This document shows, piece by piece, positions 40,861 through 44,180 of a DNA stretch of 44,180 bases. Below the pieces are notes generated by a model that saw only the letters and a list, made by a program, of their open reading frames with translations, did no database searches and was not told where the DNA came from. Within the stretch, counting starts at the first letter, position 1; the number at the start of each line of letters is the position of its first letter. This DNA comes from Candidatus Parcubacteria bacterium (GTDB lineage Bacteria; Patescibacteriota; Minisyncoccia; JAHIHE01; JAGLIN01). The stretch lies in the NCBI GenBank assembly GCA_023140775.1, contig JAGLLA010000011.1:1-44180 (forward strand), read 5' to 3'. The translations under genes and the position numbers were made by a program.

Positions 40861-41310
40861 ATGATGGATCTAAAAGAAAAGATTAGCGTTGACCTTAAAA
40901 ACTCTATGAAAAGCGGAGATGCCAAGATTCGTCAGGTTTTGAGAATGTTAAATTCTGATATCAAAAATTTTGAAATTGATAAAAAGACAGAGGCAACTGA
41001 TGATGAAATTCTGGGGATCATCAAAAAGAATGTCAAAAGTAGAAAAGATTCAATTGAGCAATACACAAAGGGAAATCGCCAAGATTTAGCAGAAAAGGAA
41101 AATGAGGAACTATTGATTTTGGAGAAATATATGCCAGTGCAAATGACCGAAGATGAAATTCGCAAAATCGTTCAAACTGTTATACAAAAACTTGAAGAAA
41201 TAAATCCTTCAGATTTTGGAAAAATAATCGGGATGTCTGTGAAAGAAACAAAAGGAATGGCTGATGGGAATATTGTGAGTAGGATCGTGAAAGAAGAATT
41301 GAATAAATAA
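40861..41310 (+). CDS. yqeY: GatB/YqeY domain protein
   Basis: A 149-residue protein (ATG at 40861 or 40864; a TTG at 40846 is possible but unlikely). The YqeY phrases are LKEKISVDLKNSMKSGDAKIRQVLRMLNSDIK, RQDLAEKENEELLILEKYMPVQM and DFGKIIGMSVKETKGMADGNIVS. The domain is related to the tRNA-binding tail of GatB; the free-standing form may aid tRNA-dependent amidation, but its role is unproven. It follows rpsU by 17 bases and ends before a strong terminator. Confidence 0.92.
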   Translation: MMDLKEKISVDLKNSMKSGDAKIRQVLRMLNSDIKNFEIDKKTEATDDEILGIIKKNVKSRKDSIEQYTKGNRQDLAEKENEELLILEKYMPVQMTEDEIRKIVQTVIQKLEEINPSDFGKIIGMSVKETKGMADGNIVSRIVKEELNK

Positions 41311-41332
41311 TTTTTCTCTGGTTATTTTAGTT

Positions 41333-41363
41333 ACACAAGAGCGTATTACATACGCTCTTGTGT
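41333..41363 (+). terminator. Hairpin terminator after yqeY
   Basis: ACACAAGAGCGTA pairs with TACGCTCTTGTGT around a five-base loop, 13 perfect pairs, followed by a weak T-rich stretch. The remaining gap to 41574 has only a TATAAT at 41533-41538 as a likely ybeY -10 box. Confidence 0.75.
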
Positions 41364-41574
41364 TGTATATATTAATTTATATCCAATATATGTTTAATGC
41401 TGTTTAAAATGTATTATTAATTTAACAATAAAATAATGAGTTGGTTCATATTTGCAATGGGTCGTCGAATTATATTTTAAAAAAATAACTTAACAATAAA
41501 AAAACTAGTGGATTAGTTTTAATTATTTTAGGTATAATAATTTTATCAAGAAATTAAATTTTATCTTGAATTAT

Positions 41575-42036
41575 ATGATTTTACAAATAAAAAATTTCAC
41601 AAAGCAGAAAATTAACAAAAAATATTTGGATCAAATTGCGAATGAAACATTGAAAATTATCAAGATGAGAAAACCAGTTGAAATTAGTTTGGTGATCACG
41701 GGAGAAAAGAGGATTAGGTCTTTGAACAAAAAATACAGAGGCATAGACAAGGTTACCGATGTTTTGTCATTTGGAAATGAAGAGCCTGATGATACTGAGA
41801 GATTTATAATTCCGCCTGATGATGTTTTGCATTTTGGTGAAATTTTTATATGCTATCCTAAAATTGAAAAACAGGCAAAAAAGAAAAAACATTCGATAAA
41901 AGAAGAGTTTTCAATTTTATTGATTCATGGTATATTACATTTAGCAGGATTGGATCACATGGAAAGTTATGAAAATTCAGAAATGAAAAATATTGAGAAT
42001 AAAGTTTTGAGCGAGAGACGCGACGCCAGATTTTAA
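41575..42036 (+). CDS. ybeY: Endoribonuclease YbeY (16S rRNA maturation)
   Basis: A 153-residue protein from ATG 41575 (a TTG at 41566 would add three residues). The zinc site is HGILHLAGLDH, preceded by LNKKYRGIDKVTDVLSFG and HFGEIFICYPKI, all diagnostic of the family. It acts in 16S rRNA 3' processing and ribosome quality control. Next to dgkA, as is common in bacteria. Confidence 0.95.
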   Translation: MILQIKNFTKQKINKKYLDQIANETLKIIKMRKPVEISLVITGEKRIRSLNKKYRGIDKVTDVLSFGNEEPDDTERFIIPPDDVLHFGEIFICYPKIEKQAKKKKHSIKEEFSILLIHGILHLAGLDHMESYENSEMKNIENKVLSERRDARF

Positions 42037-42053
42037 ATTTTGATATAATTGTA

Positions 42054-42428
42054 ATGTTTTATCTTAAAAGATTTGTAAAAAGTATTTCATATGCGCTTAA
42101 GGGTTTAAGGATCGCTTTTAAGGAGCAAAACTTCAAAATTCATATATTGTTTTCAATAATTGTCATTTTTTTTATAATAAGTTTTCAGTTAAGGTTGTGG
42201 GAATCAGTGGTTCTGGTCATAATGATCGTCTTAGTTCTAGTTCTTGAGATAATAAATTCGATCATTGAAAGAATCGTTGACATCCTTGAGCCGAGAGTTC
42301 ACCCTTATGCAAAAAATATCAAAGATATGATGGCTGCGGCAGTTTTGGTTGCATCGTTAGGCGCTATTGTAATTGGATGTCTGATTTTTTTACCCTATTT
42401 TTTTTCTTTTGTGCAGTATCTGAAATGA
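42054..42428 (+). CDS. dgkA: Diacylglycerol/undecaprenol kinase
   Basis: A 124-residue protein with three membrane helices. ALKGLRIAFKEQNFKIHILF opens the family domain, and the catalytic stretch is LEIINSIIERIVDILEPR...HPYAKNIKDMMAAAVL. In Gram-positive-like relatives it phosphorylates undecaprenol, which fits with uppP in the same window for lipid-carrier recycling. A TGA-TATAAT box at 42041-42049 ends four bases before the ATG, suggesting an additional near-leaderless start inside the ybeY unit. Confidence 0.92.
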   Translation: MFYLKRFVKSISYALKGLRIAFKEQNFKIHILFSIIVIFFIISFQLRLWESVVLVIMIVLVLVLEIINSIIERIVDILEPRVHPYAKNIKDMMAAAVLVASLGAIVIGCLIFLPYFFSFVQYLK

Positions 42429-42482
42429 GACCTTTTTTATTTTTCAAAAATGTATTATAATGAAAATATAGAAAAAAAATAT

Positions 42483-42516
42483 TTACATATTATTTGTAAG
42501 GTGTATTTTTAATACA
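42483..42516. promoter_or_regulatory. Two adjacent inverted repeats upstream of ftsA
   Basis: TTACA-N7-TGTAA at 42483-42499 and TGTATT-TTT-AATACA at 42502-42516, downstream of a TATAAT at 42456-42461. They could be operator sites or leader hairpins for ftsA; chance symmetry in AT-rich DNA is possible. Confidence 0.3.
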
Positions 42517-42553
42517 TTTTATAATTTTAGTTTATTTCTTTTTATTAAAAATT

Positions 42554-43789
42554 ATGTCAAGAGGAGATATTTTAACTGGAATAGATATTGGAAGTAGCGC
42601 CATTAGAACCATTATTTCTCAAAAGCAAGAAGGAGATATCAAGCCATTAATTTTGGGAGTGGGAATAGCACCTTCTTATGGTATTAACAATGGAGTGATT
42701 GTTGACATTGAAGAAACAATCGTTGCTATAACAAAATCAAAAGAAGCGGCAGAAAGAACTGCTGGAATACCAATTGAGCATGCGTATATTAGCATAAACG
42801 GTAAACACACATCTTCTCAGTTTTCAAAAGGAGTTGTTGCTGTTTCACGAGCTGACGGTGAGGTTAGCGAAGAGGATGTCAATAGGGTGATAATGGCTTC
42901 TCAGGCCATATCAATGCCAAATAATAAGGATATTATTGCAGTTATTCCTTGTGGCTATACGATAGACGAACAAGAGAAAATCAAAGATCCTGTTGGAATG
43001 AATGGTGTCAGATTGGAAATCAACGCTCTAATAATTGAAGGCATGGCTCCTTATATAAAAAATTTATATAAGTGCGTTCAGCGATGTGGAATTGATATAG
43101 ATGATTTAGTTTTTGCTCCTCTTGCCGCTGCAAAAGCCGTTTTGTCAAAAAGGCAAAAAGAATTAGGTGTAGTGGAAATTGATATCGGAAAATCATCTAC
43201 GGGAGTTTCTGTTTTTGAAGATGGGGGTATTATCCATTCAGTTGTTGTACCGATCGGAGCTGGTCATATTACAAATGATATAGCCATTGGACTTCGTACT
43301 TCTATTGATATAGCTGAAAAAATAAAGATTGAATATGGAACAACGCTTGTGAAGGAAGTGAACAAAAAAGATCGAATAGATCTATCAAAAATTAGTAAAG
43401 ATGAAGAAGGAATATTTACAAGGAAATATATTGCAGAAATTGTTGAAGCAAGAATGGAAGAGATCTTCACGATGGTCGATAAGGAGCTAAAGAAGGCTGA
43501 CCGAAGTGCTATGTTGCCAGCTGGTGCTGTGATAACTGGAGGAGGGGCAAAGATGACAGGAGCTATACAAATCGCTAAAGAAGTATTGAGATTACCTGCT
43601 CAAATCGGATTTCCAATGGAACTTAATGGTATAGTTGATAGGGTTGATGATCCTTCTTTTGTAACTTCTGTAGGACTTATTGCCTGGGAGCCTGAAGACG
43701 TCTCAAGGCGTAGTGGTGGACATTTATTGCCTGATTTTAATAAAATTATGCAAAAAACAAGAAAAATTTTTAAGACTTTTTTGCCATAA
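42554..43789 (+). CDS. ftsA: Cell division protein FtsA
   Basis: A 411-residue actin-like ATPase. Phosphate-1 motif is TGIDIGSSAIRT, phosphate-2 is VVEIDIGKSSTGVSVFEDGG and the adenosine motif is AGAVITGGGAKMTGA. The 1C/SHS2-like region includes HAYISINGKHTSSQF. The C-terminal NKIMQKTRKIFKTFL is a basic amphipathic helix of the membrane-targeting type. It tethers FtsZ filaments to the membrane. ftsZ is not found in the 391 bases that follow. Confidence 0.96.
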   Translation: MSRGDILTGIDIGSSAIRTIISQKQEGDIKPLILGVGIAPSYGINNGVIVDIEETIVAITKSKEAAERTAGIPIEHAYISINGKHTSSQFSKGVVAVSRADGEVSEEDVNRVIMASQAISMPNNKDIIAVIPCGYTIDEQEKIKDPVGMNGVRLEINALIIEGMAPYIKNLYKCVQRCGIDIDDLVFAPLAAAKAVLSKRQKELGVVEIDIGKSSTGVSVFEDGGIIHSVVVPIGAGHITNDIAIGLRTSIDIAEKIKIEYGTTLVKEVNKKDRIDLSKISKDEEGIFTRKYIAEIVEARMEEIFTMVDKELKKADRSAMLPAGAVITGGGAKMTGAIQIAKEVLRLPAQIGFPMELNGIVDRVDDPSFVTSVGLIAWEPEDVSRRSGGHLLPDFNKIMQKTRKIFKTFLP

Positions 43790-43936
43790 AATTTGAATCA
43801 GAAATAAAGAATAATTAAGTATATGAGTGATTAAATTACAAACTTTATTGATTTTGGTTTAGGATTAATATGTATTATTGCTACATTTCTTGTTATTTTA
43901 TAGTGGTATAAAATTTATTTTAGCAAGAGGAGGTTA

Positions 43937-44052
43937 ATGATAGGAAAAAGAGATTTGGAAAAATGTTTATATATGGGTGTGTAGTGTTGATTATTCTTAG
44001 TGTAATTTATGCTATATTAATTTCAGTACCAGTTGCTTCTCCTTTGTTATAA
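43937..44052 (+). other. Possible small membrane peptide split by a frameshift
   Basis: AGGAGG at 43928-43933, the best Shine-Dalgarno on this strand, precedes ATG 43937, which opens a 15-codon frame (MIGKRDLEKCLYMGV). In the next frame, from ATG 43963, is a 29-residue hydrophobic helix (IYGCVVLIILSVIYAILIS...). One extra A in the run at about 43959-43963 would join them into a 38-residue single-span peptide. Upstream (about 43848-43902) another short hydrophobic stretch is cut by a TAG. The rest of 43790-44180 shows nothing recognisable. Confidence 0.3.
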
Positions 44053-44180
44053 GAGTATAATTTTTCAAAAAACGATTATTTTAAACTAATTAATCGAGTT
44101 ATTGATTTGTAGTTCTTATTATATTCCTAATCGGCTTGCCTAAATTTTTGAAAAAGGGTAAAATAAAATTATAGAAATAA

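Noticed and set aside
1-44180. tRNA, rRNA genes and CRISPR arrays
   Set aside because: No cloverleaf with a T-arm consensus, no rRNA-like conserved stretches and no regularly spaced direct repeats were found by reading both strands.

Overview
The window is AT-rich, densely coded DNA, and its gene content points to a bacterium of the Patescibacteria/CPR radiation, probably the Parcubacteria side. This placement is inferred from content; no rRNA or tRNA gene is present to confirm it. The supporting traits are many secreted or membrane-anchored surface proteins, an archaeal-style UMP kinase, a ribose-1,5-bisphosphate-isomerase-like protein, a compact glycogen/maltodextrin cluster, and an ordinary bacterial core (uvrA, prfA, rpmE, lepB, hisS, rpsU, ybeY, dgkA, ftsA). 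TAA, TAG and TGA all end normal genes, so the standard bacterial code applies.

Layout. (1) 1-6917 is a cell-surface cluster: a beta-rich secreted protein with a DUF916-like membrane partner, a secreted protein ending in a dockerin-like module, and two membrane-anchored proteins with N-terminal cohesin-like domains. A decayed copy of a membrane tail lies between the last two. (2) 7060-13118 is glucan metabolism: a GT4/GT5-type synthase, a GH57 hydrolase, a small DUF5752-like protein, a lone response regulator, a galT-like gene broken by a stop codon inside its catalytic motif, and a GH133-type debranching enzyme. (3) 13166-16982 holds an orphan pyruvate:ferredoxin oxidoreductase alpha subunit, the R15P-isomerase/eIF2B-family protein, UMP kinase and a DMT permease. 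(4) 17054-22239 holds a divergent minus-strand glycosyltransferase and a 1290-residue LamG/DUF2341 surface protein. A duplicated promoter-plus-start cassette flanks the surface gene. (5) 22435-25088 holds tsaC, an MFS permease and uppP. (6) 25177-27207 holds an SDH-type Clp-fold protease, a nest of short repeats and a candidate minus-strand structured RNA. (7) 27368-34803 holds a Na/Pi cotransporter-PhoU fusion, a CvpA-CAP fusion, a presenilin-type intramembrane protease, a small membrane protein and uvrA. (8) 34802-37440 (minus strand) holds two more candidate structured RNAs, prfA, rpmE and a frameshifted gene remnant. (9) 37589-43789 holds lepB, an iron-sulfur flavoprotein, hisS, a HIT protein, rpsU, yqeY, ybeY, dgkA and ftsA.

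The most interesting signals are the paired cohesin-like and dockerin-like surface proteins, which suggest a small self-assembling surface scaffold. Next is a set of three minus-strand units, at 26845-27207, 34802-34923 and 35008-35323. Each has the same promoter geometry (TTGACA, 17-base spacer ending TGA, TAnnnT), a long 3'-proximal hairpin and an intrinsic terminator, and none has a convincing long ORF. Recurrent promoter architecture is also visible: AATAAAAGTA sits just upstream of four -10 boxes, and several -10 boxes lie so close to the start codon that the mRNAs would be nearly leaderless. Classical Shine-Dalgarno sequences are rare.
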